DNA of 64,000 bases from Micavibrio sp. GTDB lineage: Bacteria; Pseudomonadota; Alphaproteobacteria; Micavibrionales; UBA2020. Positions 34,701 to 43,400 of this stretch are shown here, piece by piece. A model generated the notes under the pieces. The model had not been told where the DNA came from. It did not search any database and was given only the letters and a program-made list of their open reading frames with translations. Each line of letters opens with the position of its first letter. Position 1 is the stretch's first letter. The stretch lies in contig JAPWJZ010000008.1 of NCBI GenBank assembly GCA_028283745.1, positions 499,290 to 563,289 of the forward strand. The letters are read 5' to 3'. Both the position numbers and the translations under genes were made by a program.

Positions 34701-37700
34701 GCCGTTGGCTTTGAAGATACGCCTGTTGCCCTTAATATTGTGACCGCGCTGGCGCTGGGGGATGGCGGCGTGCTGTCCGTCAACGTCAACGGCCTGCCCG
34801 CGGGCGCAACCCTTTCCGCCGGCATCCACAACGGCGACGGCAGCTGGACGTTAACACCTGCGCAGCTGGCCGGTCTTACGCTTATCCCCGGTTCCAACTA
34901 TAGCGGCAACTTCACGCTGGCGGTCACCGCCACCACGACGGATAACGGCACGCAGGCCACCACAGCCACAACCCTTGGCGTGGCCATTGCCCCCGTGGGC
35001 GATACGCCCGCGCTTTCCGTCATGGCGGCATCGGGCGCGGAAGATAGCGCCATCAGCCTGCATATCAACGCTGCAGCGACGGACCCTTCCGAAACCGTCT
35101 CCGTCAATATTTCCGGCATTCCGGCGGGTGCAACCCTTTCCGCCGGCATTCACAACGGCGACGGCAGCTGGACGCTGACGACCGCGCAGCTGTCCGGCCT
35201 GACGCTGACGCCGCCCGCGAACTTCTACGGCGCCCTCAATCTGCAAGTCACGGCGCTGTCGTCCCAGCCGGGGCCGGATGGTGTCGTGACGCAAAACATG
35301 GCTGTCACCGTCACGCCGGTCGCCGATGCGCCGCTGCTCGCCGTGGTGCCTGCCGTTGGCATTGAAGACATTCCCGTCGCCCTCGGCATCAGCACCGCGC
35401 TTGCCAATGGTGATGGCGGCATCCTGCTGGTCACGGTTACGGGCATGCCCGCCGGCGCAACCCTTTCCGCCGGCACGCACAACGGCGACGGCAGCTGGAC
35501 GCTGACACAGGCGCAGCTGACGGGCCTGACGTTAACCCCGCCCGCCAACTTCGGGGGCACCTTCAATCTTGGCATTACCTCTACCAGCGTGGATGGCGGC
35601 ACTTCCGCCTCCAGCACCGCAACGCTTGGTGTGACGGTGGCAGGCGTGCCCGATGTGCCGCACCTGACCGTTTCAACCGCCATCGGTTTCGAAGACGCAC
35701 CCGTCGGCCTGAATATTTCTGCCGCATTGGTAGATACAACCTATGAAACGCTGGATGTGGTTATCTCCGGCGTGCCTGCTGGCGCAACGCTTTCCGCCGG
35801 CACCAATAACGGCAACGGCAGCTGGACGCTGACGGGCGCGCAACTGGCGGGCCTTCAATTGAACCCGCCCGCCAACTTCAACGGCGATATTACATTAAAC
35901 GTGACGGCTGAATCGCACCAGAACGGTTCAACCGCCACCGTCAGCGCCAACCTTGGCGTGACCGTGCTGCCGATGGCAGATACGCCTATCCTTACCGTCA
36001 GCGCCGCCACCGGCCTTGAAGATACGGCCATTGCGCTTGATGTGAATGCCGCGCTGGCCGCAGGCGATGGCGGACTTTTGAGCGTGACGATCACCGGCGT
36101 GCCTGCGGGCGCGTTGTTGACCGCAGGCATTAATGCCGGCGGCGGCACCTGGACGCTGACGCCGTCGCAGCTGACCGGCCTTGCCATTATTCCCCCGCAG
36201 CATTGGAGCGGCAGCCTTGCCCTTGGCGTTACCGCCACCGCAACCGACATTACCGGCAGCGAAAGCGCGAATGCGACGCTGAATGTCACCGTCAACGGCG
36301 TTGCCACCATGCCGTTGCTGCATACACAGGCGGTTGCCGGTATTGAAGATACAGCCATACCGCTTGCGATTACCGCGGCCCTTGCGGATACCGACGGTTC
36401 CGAAACGCTGGCCGTGACGGTTTCCGGCGTGCCGACGGGCGCAACCCTTTCGGCGGGCGTCAACCAGGGCGGCGGCGTCTGGCTGCTGTCCGCGGTCGAT
36501 GTTGTGGGCCTCACGCTGACCCCGCCGTCGCATTGGAGCGGCACATTAACGCTTGGCGTGACCGCAACATCGACCGAAGGCATCACCCATGCTTCCGCCA
36601 GTGGTAACGTCGTGGTGGCGGTGGCGGGTGTTGCAACGCCCCCGTCGCTCAACGTTTCGGCTGCGGCAGGCAACGAAGATACAGCTATTGCCCTGACCAT
36701 CAATGCCGCATTGAACGATACGGACGGTTCCGAAACGTTGCAGCTGCTGGTCACGGGCGTTCCCCTTGGCGGCACGCTTTCCGCCGGCATCAACCTTGGC
36801 GGCGGCGCGTGGATATTATCCGCTGCCGATACCGCCAACCTGAAGCTGACCCCGCCCGCGCATTGGAGCGGCAGCTTTAACCTTAACGTCATCGCCACCT
36901 CGCAGGAAAATGCGACGACATCAAGCGTCACCGCCAGCCTGCCGGTCACCGTAACGGGCACGGCAACGGCTGCCACCCTTAACGTCAGCGCAGCGGCGGG
37001 CAATGAAGATACCGCAATCGCCCTTGCCATTTCCGGCCACCTGAATGATACGGATGGTTCTGAAAGCTTGAGTTACGTCATTTCGGGCGTGCCGACCGGC
37101 GCGCTGCTGTCAGCCGGTCTTTATGCCGGCGGCGGAAAATGGTCGCTGACGGACGCGCAGCTGGCGGGTCTTACCATCACGCCGCCTGCCAATTTTAGCG
37201 GCAGCATTTCCCTGCAGGTCTCCGCCATTTCGATGGAAAATAACGGCGATGTCAAAACAGTCACTAGTACGTTGCCCGTGACGGTGGCGCCGGTGGCGGA
37301 TGCGCCTGTTCTGGCTGTCGCCAACGTCGTGGGTCTTGAAGACACGGCCATTGTCCTGCCCATTACGGCGCTGCTGCGCGACCTTGACGGGTCTGAAACC
37401 CTGTCGGTGCGCATTACCGGCATACCGGCGCTGGCAACCCTTTCGGCGGGTACGCATAACGGCGATGGCAGCTGGACGCTGACGCAGGCACAGCTGACCG
37501 GCCTTAAAGTCACTCCCGCGCCGAACAGCGATGCAGACTTTACCCTTGGCATCACCGCCACCAGCACGGATGGCGCCAGCACGGCTTCTACCTCCGCCAG
37601 CGTGACGGTGACCGTGACGGGCGTTGCGGATGTGCCGACGATTGCGGCATCGCTGGTGACCGGCCTTGCCGGTGCCATCATCCCGCTGTCGATCAGCGGC

Positions 37701-39575
37701 GGCGTTGCCGACAGCGACGGTTCCGAAACGATCACCTACCACGTGCAGGGCGTGCCGGATGGCTTTGCCCTTTCCGCCGGTATCAACAACGGCGACAATA
37801 CCTGGACACTGACGGCAGCCCAGATTGCCGGTGTAAAAGTCATTACGCCGCCCAGTTTCAACGGCGACCTTACCCTGTACGCCAGCGCCGTGTCGCATGA
37901 CAGTGACGGCAGCGTCAGCACCAGCGCTTCCGTGCCGTTCCACGTGCAGGTTGGCAATTATGCAAGCGGCTATCTGGTGGACCTTGGGGTGAACGCGAAC
38001 CTTGGCGGCGTCGGCGTCGGCGTTCACGTGGGCGTATTGCCGGATGTTGATTTGTTCCCTGCCAGCGGCGGCCTGCTGACCACGGGCGGCATTTATATGA
38101 AGGAAGATACCCCCATCATGATCGGCGATGCGCCGAACCTGCTGGCACTGCCGGTTTTGAGCGGGCTTTTGTCTCTCGTCTCAAAAGTCCAGTTCAGCGG
38201 CGTGCCTGCGGGCGTGACATTCTCATCCGGAACCAACGTCGGCGGCGGTGTCTGGACCTTCACGAACGCACAGTTGGTGAACCTGACAATGACGACCCCT
38301 GCGAATAGCGACGTTGACTTCACCATTACCACCACCGCGCTGATGCTGCTGGGTATTCTGCCCATCACGCTGTCCAGCACCGTTGTTCACGTCACGGGTG
38401 TCGCCGATACGCCGACCTTAAGCGTCGGCCTTGCCGCCACGGGCACGGAAGATACGCCGGTTGCCCTGAATATCACCTCTGCCCTGACCGATACAGACGG
38501 TTCCGAAACCCTGACATTCCTTGTCAGCGGCATGCCGACGGGCTTTACGCTCAACCACGGCATTAACAACGGCGACGGCACATGGTCGTTGACGGCAAGC
38601 GACGCGGCAGGCCTGACGATTACCCCTGCTTCCAACTTCAGCGGCACCGCCAGCGTCACCGTTTCTGCCGTCGCAACGGAACGGGAAGGGGACCAGACGG
38701 TTGTGCGCTCCACCTCCACCATCAACTTCACCGGCGTTGCGGATGCGCCCATTATTACCGCCGCAGCCCTGTCGACGACGGAGGATCATGCCATCAACCT
38801 CGGCCTTGGCGTCGCCCTGCGCGATACGGACGGGTCGGAACACCTGAATAACATCATCATTACCGGCGTGCCGACCGGCGGCAGCCTGACGAACGCCACC
38901 GACAACCACGACGGCAGCTGGAGCATTACACCCGCCAACCTTGCCAGCGTGCAGTTTGTGCCGCCCACAAACTTCCATGGCGATATTACGCTTGGCGTCA
39001 GCGCAAGCTCGCAGGAAAATGCGGGCGGGGCGGCTGCCACCAGCACCAGCACCATCGGCGTTCACGTGGATGCGGTGGCCGACACGCCGATTGCCAGCGC
39101 CACCAATTCCACCGGCACTGCAGGCAGCGATATTGGCCTGCACCTGTCGGCAGCGCTTGCCGATAGCGGCGAAACATTAAGTCTCGTCGTCAGCGGCTTG
39201 CCGGACCATGCCATGCTTTCCGCCGGGCTCAACAACGGCGATGGCAGCTGGACGCTGAAGGCTTCCGACCTTTCCACCGTCAGCATCCGCACGCCCGACG
39301 CGTTTACCGGCGACCTGCATTTGTCCCTGACAGCCTATAGCACTGAAGCCAACGGCAGCACCGCCAGTGCCACACAAGCCTTTACTGTGCACGTTGATGC
39401 CGCACCCGCACCGATGGCGATGATGGCGCATATGTCGCTCGCCGCCGACGGCTGGCTTGGTGGCGCAAGCACCAGCGGCGGCAATAGCGTGGATACGTCA
39501 ATTATGAGCGACCCTGCACCTGTTTCAACCGGCAATGATATGGACCACGCCTTCACCAGTTCGCACACTTCATGA
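28725..39575 (+). CDS. Giant tandem-repeat surface protein, probable type I secretion substrate
   Basis: 3,616 codons; TTG at 28725 is only the formal start. It contains 32 tandem domains of about 95-125 residues (modal 109 aa, 327 bp), each beginning GLEDTAIALNI and containing GVPAGATLSAGINNGDGSWT and LTLTPPANFNGSLDL, a cadherin/Ig-like beta-sandwich pattern. A divergent insert (about 37970-38100) separates units 28 and 29. No cysteine-rich part, no LPxTG and no RTX GGxGxD nonapeptides were seen. The C-terminal 60 residues are Met/Ser/Thr/Asp-rich and may hold the secretion signal. ABC and HlyD genes follow 26 bases downstream, so it is very probably their cargo and a long adhesin or biofilm matrix protein. 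Confidence 0.85.
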   Translation: MNAISMLGDQTAYTIVNSNIDISGIATTPILGTGPATGTEDQPVNLNITASLADPDSETLTVTISGLPAGATLSAGVNNGDGTWTLTPGELTGLQLLPAPGYNGTATLTVTAVSSENGTTAVASGAINLTVTGIADAPVLTAQPAAGLEDTAIALNISAVLAPGDHGNLSITVSGVPAGATLSAGINNGDGSWTLTPAQLAGLTLTPPANFNGSLDLAISATATENGTTASSDTTLHVIVADVADVPVLTAAPAVGLEDSAISLNIAAALAVGDTGTLSVTISGVPAGATLSAGINNGDGSWTLTPAQLSGLTLTPPANFNGGLDLTIAATATDGTTSATANAGLHVTVANVEDAPVLNVLPAVGLEDSAISLSIVTALALGDSGTIAVTISGVPAGATLSAGVNNGDGSWTLTSAQLAGLTLTPPANFNGGLDLTIAATATDGTTSATANAGLHVTVANVEDAPVLAVLPAAGLEDSAIALNITAGLAAGDSGSITVTISGVPAGAVLSAGTNNGDGTWTLTTAQLAALTLTPPANFNGSLDLGVQATATDGTTTATSGATLHVAVANVEDAPVLSVQAAAGLEGSPIGLSISTALAAGDTGTISITLSGVPAGATLSAGINNGDGTWTLTQAQLTGLAITPPPFFNGTLDLGVSATATDGTTSASSSTTLHVGVGDVADTPLLNVTAAVGLEDTAIALNITAAMAVGDTGTLSLTISGVPAGATLSAGINNGDGSWTLTPAQLAGLSLTPPANFNGSLDLSVQAVTTEGATTADATATLHVTVGNVEDAPILAVLPAVGLEDTPIALNIAAAFAPGDSGTLSVTISGVPAGATLSAGINNGNGSWTLTAAQLPGLTLTPPANFNGGLDLSVQATASDGSTSASAGATLHVAVANVEDAPVLAVLPAIGLEATPIALTIAAGLAPGDTGALSITISGVPAGANLSAGINNGDGSWTLTPAQLTGLTLTPPLTFNGGLDLGVQVTATDGTTSATSNATLHVSVGDVADMPVLAVLPSLGAEDTAIALHITAALALGDTGVLTVTVSGVPAGAALSAGTNNGDGSWTLTPAQLGGLTLTPPANFNGSLDLTVHAVTDDGTSTADATAPLHIVVTDVSDTPVLSVQAASGAEDSAIGLNISTAFAAGDAGILLVTISGVPAGATLSAGFNNGGGSWTLTPAQLSGLTLTPPANFNGTLNLTVESTASDNGTSAQATATLPVNVTGVADAPALTVTASAGLEDTAIALHISTALATGDHGTLAVTISGVPAGAALSAGINNGDGTWTLSAAQLSGLTLTPPANFSGSLDLGVQSTATENSTTASSSASLHVSIAGVPDVPLLSVSAAIGLEDTPIHLGITAALTDISETLSLTVSGVPAGATLSAGVNNGNGTWTLTAADLANLTLTPAQDFNGSLTLHVTATSTQDGSSVSTALDLGVSVLPVADAPLLLVQAAVGLEDNSIPLVITLNPLGQTVSVDIAGLPAGATLSAGINNGNGSWTLTPAQLIGLTVTPPHDFNGNLSLSVTATAEEGGTTASTTASLGVNVIAVPDAPSLNVVAATGLEDTAIPLSIAAAIHETGEALSMVITGVPAGATLSAGVNNGGGQWTVSASDLSNLSLTPPANFNGSISLQVQATSSENGYTASTAATLGVTVQPVADAPVLALLPALGNEDSAINLNVSAALATGDHGVLSITIGNVPAGAALSAGINNGDGTWTLTAAQLSGLTITPPANFNGTLDLSVAATATEAGTSATANGTLHVTVADVADIPVLNVLPAIGLEDTAIGLTIGAGLALGDHGILSVTISGVPASAALSAGTNNGNGTWTLTAAQLSGLTITPPANFNGTLDLGVQLTATDGATSASASTTLHVTVTDVADIPTLAVLPAVGLEDAPVALNIAAGLALGDTGVLSVTVTGVPAGGILSAGTHNGDGSWTLTPAQLGGLTLTPPANFNGSLDLGVQVTSSVGGTSASANATLHVTVTDVADAPVLTALPAVGFEDTPVALNIVTALALGDGGVLSVNVNGLPAGATLSAGIHNGDGSWTLTPAQLAGLTLIPGSNYSGNFTLAVTATTTDNGTQATTATTLGVAIAPVGDTPALSVMAASGAEDSAISLHINAAATDPSETVSVNISGIPAGATLSAGIHNGDGSWTLTTAQLSGLTLTPPANFYGALNLQVTALSSQPGPDGVVTQNMAVTVTPVADAPLLAVVPAVGIEDIPVALGISTALANGDGGILLVTVTGMPAGATLSAGTHNGDGSWTLTQAQLTGLTLTPPANFGGTFNLGITSTSVDGGTSASSTATLGVTVAGVPDVPHLTVSTAIGFEDAPVGLNISAALVDTTYETLDVVISGVPAGATLSAGTNNGNGSWTLTGAQLAGLQLNPPANFNGDITLNVTAESHQNGSTATVSANLGVTVLPMADTPILTVSAATGLEDTAIALDVNAALAAGDGGLLSVTITGVPAGALLTAGINAGGGTWTLTPSQLTGLAIIPPQHWSGSLALGVTATATDITGSESANATLNVTVNGVATMPLLHTQAVAGIEDTAIPLAITAALADTDGSETLAVTVSGVPTGATLSAGVNQGGGVWLLSAVDVVGLTLTPPSHWSGTLTLGVTATSTEGITHASASGNVVVAVAGVATPPSLNVSAAAGNEDTAIALTINAALNDTDGSETLQLLVTGVPLGGTLSAGINLGGGAWILSAADTANLKLTPPAHWSGSFNLNVIATSQENATTSSVTASLPVTVTGTATAATLNVSAAAGNEDTAIALAISGHLNDTDGSESLSYVISGVPTGALLSAGLYAGGGKWSLTDAQLAGLTITPPANFSGSISLQVSAISMENNGDVKTVTSTLPVTVAPVADAPVLAVANVVGLEDTAIVLPITALLRDLDGSETLSVRITGIPALATLSAGTHNGDGSWTLTQAQLTGLKVTPAPNSDADFTLGITATSTDGASTASTSASVTVTVTGVADVPTIAASLVTGLAGAIIPLSISGGVADSDGSETITYHVQGVPDGFALSAGINNGDNTWTLTAAQIAGVKVITPPSFNGDLTLYASAVSHDSDGSVSTSASVPFHVQVGNYASGYLVDLGVNANLGGVGVGVHVGVLPDVDLFPASGGLLTTGGIYMKEDTPIMIGDAPNLLALPVLSGLLSLVSKVQFSGVPAGVTFSSGTNVGGGVWTFTNAQLVNLTMTTPANSDVDFTITTTALMLLGILPITLSSTVVHVTGVADTPTLSVGLAATGTEDTPVALNITSALTDTDGSETLTFLVSGMPTGFTLNHGINNGDGTWSLTASDAAGLTITPASNFSGTASVTVSAVATEREGDQTVVRSTSTINFTGVADAPIITAAALSTTEDHAINLGLGVALRDTDGSEHLNNIIITGVPTGGSLTNATDNHDGSWSITPANLASVQFVPPTNFHGDITLGVSASSQENAGGAAATSTSTIGVHVDAVADTPIASATNSTGTAGSDIGLHLSAALADSGETLSLVVSGLPDHAMLSAGLNNGDGSWTLKASDLSTVSIRTPDAFTGDLHLSLTAYSTEANGSTASATQAFTVHVDAAPAPMAMMAHMSLAADGWLGGASTSGGNSVDTSIMSDPAPVSTGNDMDHAFTSSHTS

Positions 39576-39601
39576 AGATTAACTAAAAAAAGGGGCATAC
39601 T

Positions 39602-41344
39602 ATGGCGTCTGTCGCCGATATTAAAAACATGCTGGGCGGTGCGCGCCTTCCGCAAGGGGCGCGGCAGCGCGCTTTCCGCGTGCCGCTATTCCGGCAGATG
39701 ATGATTTCCATGGGGCTTAACACCCTGTCCCTGGCGCTCCCTATCATGATGTTGCAGGTTTATGACCGCATCATTCCCCGCCAGTCGTGGGGCACGCTCA
39801 CCATGCTGCTGACGGGCGTTGTCATCGCCCTTGCCTTCGATGCTTTCCTGCGTATTGCGCGCGGCTGGCTTTTGGGCTGGTCGGCGGTGTCGCAGGAACA
39901 CGTGGCGGGTGCAAGCGCGCTTGACCTGTTCTCCCGCGTTGACCTGCCGTCGTTTGAAAAACGCGCCGTCGGCGAACACATGCAAAACCTCAGCGCCCTT
40001 AGCCGCCTGCGCGAATTTTACAGCGGTCAGGCGCTCATGGCGCTTATCGATTTCCCGTTTGCCGTTTTGTATCTCGGCCTTGTATGGTATCTCGGCGGGC
40101 GTTTGGCATTGGTGCCGCTGGCGCTGCTGGGCCTGTTCCTGATGACGGCGGTGTATGCAGGCCGCCGCCTGAAGGTTGCCTTGGCGGAACGTAACGCGGC
40201 GGAAGACGCGAAAACGACGCTGATGGTGGCCGTGCTTTCAGGCATCCACACCGCCAAATCCATCGGCATGGAACCGCAATTGATGCGCCGTTTCGAAGTG
40301 ATGCAGAAGGACGCAACCATCGCCAGCCACAAGGTGGCGTTAGCGGGCAGCTTTGCCGCTACCGTCAGCGCTGCCTTCGGCCAGTTGTCGATGATTTTGA
40401 CCGTGACCGCCGGTTGCCTGCTGGTGCTGAACAATGAACTCAGCCTCGGCGCGCTTTCCGCCTGCACGCTGCTGGCGGGTCGTGCAACGCAGCCGGTGCA
40501 GCGCATTCTGGGTACGTGGCTCCGGCTGCAGGACCTTGGCGTTGCGCAAGACCAGGCGCAGGCGCTATTCTCCCTGCAGGCGCGGCCGGTGACGACGGAG
40601 GCGCCGGCTTTTAACCACGACGGTATACACCTTAAAAACGTCACCTTCGGGTACGACGCCGCAAGCCCCGTGCTGCAAAGCGTAAACCTTGAAATCGAAC
40701 GCGGTGAAATTATCGGCATTACCGGCGACAAGGGCAGCGGCAAGTCAACGCTGCTCCAGATTATCGCAGGCCTGCTCACCCCGCAAAAGGGGGATGTGCA
40801 GGTGAACGGTGTTGCGCCCGCCGAATATGGCCTTGGCGATTTTACCGGCCAAATTGGCTACCTGCCCCAGCAGGCTGTCATTTTTAAAGGCACGCTGCTC
40901 GATAACCTGACCGGCTTCCAGACCACGCCGGATGCGATTGAGCGCGCCAAGGCTTCCGCCGTTGACCTTGGTCTTGATACGGTGGTGGATTCGCTGCCAC
41001 ATGGTTACATGACGCAGCTGAACGATACAGCGTCTGACCCCGTGCCGCCCGGCGTGAAGCAGCGCATTGCGCTGGTGCGTGTGTTGAAAGACAGGCCCGC
41101 ATTGCTGATTTTTGACGACGCCGACCGCACGCTGGACAAAGAAGGCTATAACCGCCTGTTCCGCATGATGAGCCGCATGAAGGGGCGTGTTACCGTCATC
41201 ATTGTCTCGCACGACCAGAATATGCTGGGTTTCGCCGACCGCCAGTTTCTGCTGGATGACGGCCACCTGATGCCGCTGTCCGACCGCGGCGGCCAGAAAA
41301 TTTCGCGCCTGACGGGCGCAGGGGGTTTCGATGACAATGATTGA
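39602..41344 (+). CDS. Type I secretion ABC transporter (PrtD-like), degenerate ATPase
   Basis: A 580-residue exporter half: six transmembrane helices (about 25-310) and an ABC ATPase (about 335-560). Walker A is GDKGSGKSTLL (about 376) and the H-loop is VSHDQN, but the signature LSGGQ is replaced by VPPGV and the Walker B catalytic Glu by Asp (LLIFDDAD, about 501). It probably pairs with the second ABC subunit, whose ATG overlaps its end. AGGGG precedes the ATG. It would energise export of the giant protein through HlyD and a TolC-like channel encoded elsewhere. Confidence 0.88.
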   Translation: MASVADIKNMLGGARLPQGARQRAFRVPLFRQMMISMGLNTLSLALPIMMLQVYDRIIPRQSWGTLTMLLTGVVIALAFDAFLRIARGWLLGWSAVSQEHVAGASALDLFSRVDLPSFEKRAVGEHMQNLSALSRLREFYSGQALMALIDFPFAVLYLGLVWYLGGRLALVPLALLGLFLMTAVYAGRRLKVALAERNAAEDAKTTLMVAVLSGIHTAKSIGMEPQLMRRFEVMQKDATIASHKVALAGSFAATVSAAFGQLSMILTVTAGCLLVLNNELSLGALSACTLLAGRATQPVQRILGTWLRLQDLGVAQDQAQALFSLQARPVTTEAPAFNHDGIHLKNVTFGYDAASPVLQSVNLEIERGEIIGITGDKGSGKSTLLQIIAGLLTPQKGDVQVNGVAPAEYGLGDFTGQIGYLPQQAVIFKGTLLDNLTGFQTTPDAIERAKASAVDLGLDTVVDSLPHGYMTQLNDTASDPVPPGVKQRIALVRVLKDRPALLIFDDADRTLDKEGYNRLFRMMSRMKGRVTVIIVSHDQNMLGFADRQFLLDDGHLMPLSDRGGQKISRLTGAGGFDDND

Positions 41345-43400
41345 TGCCGGAATGGTTGAAACGGGTATGCCTGGCATGACGCCGCCACCGCAATCACCCT
41401 ATGTGGATATGCTGCAGCCGCTATTAAAGGCCCTGCGCTGGCGCGGGTCGGACCGCCACATCCGCGAAGCAACGCCGCTGAATGATGATGGCGGGCTTGA
41501 TAGCTTCCGCGAAACGCTGGCGCACCTTGGCTATGCCAGCAATTTAACCGAAACCACGCCTGCCGCGATTTCGGCGGATATGCTGCCCGCCGTCGCGATT
41601 GATGCCGGCGGCAAGCCTGTGCTGCTGCAGCGCCTCGAAGATATTAAAAACCTGAAGGCACCCGTGCAGGTGCTAAGCTTTGCGCCCGCGCGCCTGCCGC
41701 TGTTTGACGGCGTTGATATTGTGGACGACCTGAACCGCTTCCGCCCGCTGGTCAATTCGGCCTTTGTCTTCAGTATCGTCATCGGGCTCATGACCCTGGC
41801 GCCGGTTTACTTCAACCGCGGCATTTACGACCATATCATTCCCGCGCACTCGACCTTGGGCATGCCGACGCTGGTCTTTGGCGTGTTGCTGGCGCTGGGC
41901 GCTGAACTGCTGCTGCGCCACCTGCGCGGCCGACGCCTTGCCTTTTTTGGCGCCCGGATGGACCATTTTGTGTCCTGCGCGGTTTTTGAACGGCTATTGT
42001 TCCTGTCGCCGCAATATACCGAGCGCGCAGCTGTTTCAGCCCAGCTGGCGCGGCTGCGTGACTTTGAAAACGTGCGGGAGTTCTTTACCGGCCCGCTGGC
42101 GACACTTGCGTTTGAAATGCCGCTGTCCGGCGTTTACCTGATTGCCATGGCGGTCATTACCGGCTGGCTGGCGCTGGTGCCGGTAGGGCTGGTGATTGCC
42201 TATATCATTTTGCTGGCGCTGATGCGCGGCACGCTGCGCGACAATGCGCGGGTGGCGGCGCAGGCAGGCTCGCAGCGGCATGAATTCCTGCTGGAAACAG
42301 TGGCCAAGCTGCGCGGCATTCGCATGGCGGGCATGGAAAAGGCCTGGAAGGCGCGGTTTGACGCCGTGTCGCAACAGGCGGCGCAAGCCAGCTTTAAATC
42401 CATGTTGTCGGCGCACATCCTTGAAACCGCATCCTATGTGTTAATGACGCTTGGCGGCATTGCCACCCTTGGTTTTGGCGTGGGCATGGTGATTGCTGGC
42501 GACCTGACCGTCGGCGCGCTGGTGGCTGCCATGATGCTGGTCTGGCGCGTCATTACGCCGCTGCAAATCGCCTGCGCTTCCATGACGCGTCTGCAACAGC
42601 TTTCCAGCAGCTCGAAGCAGGTGAAAAAGCTGCTGTCGCTGACGCCGGAACATGACAGTTACAAGCCCGCCGGTTCCGCACCGAAGCTGACCGGTCGTCT
42701 CAGCTTCCACCGCGTCAGCCTGCGCTATTCGCCGGAAACGGAACCCGCGCTGCTGGGGGTCAGCTTTGATGTTGCGCCGGGGCAGGTGATTGCCATTAAG
42801 GGCGCGAACGGTTCGGGCAAGTCCACCATCCTTAAAATGGTAATGGGCCTTTATATGCCGCAAAACGGTAGCGTGCGCTTTGACGGCATTGACATCCGCC
42901 AGTTTGACCCGCTGCGCCTCCGCCAGGCCATGGCTTATGTGCCGCAGCAGGCAGATTTGTTCCCCGGCACGCTGCGCGAAAACCTGCTGCTGTCAGAACC
43001 CACGGCAGATGATGCCGCCTGCCGCCGCGCCTTGTTTGAAGCGGCCGCGCTTGAAGATGCCGAAAAACTGCCGAAAGGGCTGGATACGCAGATTGCCGGC
43101 GTGGGCGCGGAGAGCATCCCGCATATTTTCCGTTACCGCATCGCCCTTGCGCGCGCTTACCTGCGCCAGGCGCCGATTGTGCTGTTTGACGAAGCCTCAC
43201 ATTCACTCGGCTTTGAAAACGACGTGGCGTTTGCAGCCAAAATTGCCGCCCTGCGCGGCAAATCCACCGTCCTGCTGGTGACGCACCGCGAAGACCATAT
43301 GCAGCTGGCGGATGTGCTGCTTGTGATTGAAAAAGGCGAACTGACCCATGCCGGCCCGCCGCAACAGGTATTGAAAGTTTTACAGGGGAAAAAATCATGA
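41331..43400 (+). CDS. Type I secretion ABC transporter with C39-like domain
   Basis: A 689-residue exporter half. Residues about 25-125 resemble the peptidase-dead C39-like domain of HlyB/LapB (LPAVAIDAGGKPVLL, no catalytic Cys), then six transmembrane helices (about 140-420) and an ABC ATPase (about 465-680). Walker A is GANGSGKSTIL (about 492), Walker B is IVLFDEAS with the catalytic Glu, and the H-loop is VTHRED. The signature is again degenerate: SIPHI in place of LSGGQ, although RIALARA follows as usual. It overlaps the preceding ABC gene by 14 bases and the HlyD gene by four. Confidence 0.9.
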   Translation: MTMIDAGMVETGMPGMTPPPQSPYVDMLQPLLKALRWRGSDRHIREATPLNDDGGLDSFRETLAHLGYASNLTETTPAAISADMLPAVAIDAGGKPVLLQRLEDIKNLKAPVQVLSFAPARLPLFDGVDIVDDLNRFRPLVNSAFVFSIVIGLMTLAPVYFNRGIYDHIIPAHSTLGMPTLVFGVLLALGAELLLRHLRGRRLAFFGARMDHFVSCAVFERLLFLSPQYTERAAVSAQLARLRDFENVREFFTGPLATLAFEMPLSGVYLIAMAVITGWLALVPVGLVIAYIILLALMRGTLRDNARVAAQAGSQRHEFLLETVAKLRGIRMAGMEKAWKARFDAVSQQAAQASFKSMLSAHILETASYVLMTLGGIATLGFGVGMVIAGDLTVGALVAAMMLVWRVITPLQIACASMTRLQQLSSSSKQVKKLLSLTPEHDSYKPAGSAPKLTGRLSFHRVSLRYSPETEPALLGVSFDVAPGQVIAIKGANGSGKSTILKMVMGLYMPQNGSVRFDGIDIRQFDPLRLRQAMAYVPQQADLFPGTLRENLLLSEPTADDAACRRALFEAAALEDAEKLPKGLDTQIAGVGAESIPHIFRYRIALARAYLRQAPIVLFDEASHSLGFENDVAFAAKIAALRGKSTVLLVTHREDHMQLADVLLVIEKGELTHAGPPQQVLKVLQGKKS

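Noticed and set aside
39400-39575. RTX-type calcium-binding nonapeptides at the end of the giant protein
   Set aside because: Searched by eye; no GGxGxDxxx repeats are present.
28760-39655. Many long reverse-strand ORFs opposite the giant gene (up to about 419 codons)
   Set aside because: They mirror the repeat codon pattern, have no ribosome sites or recognisable domains, and are antisense shadows.
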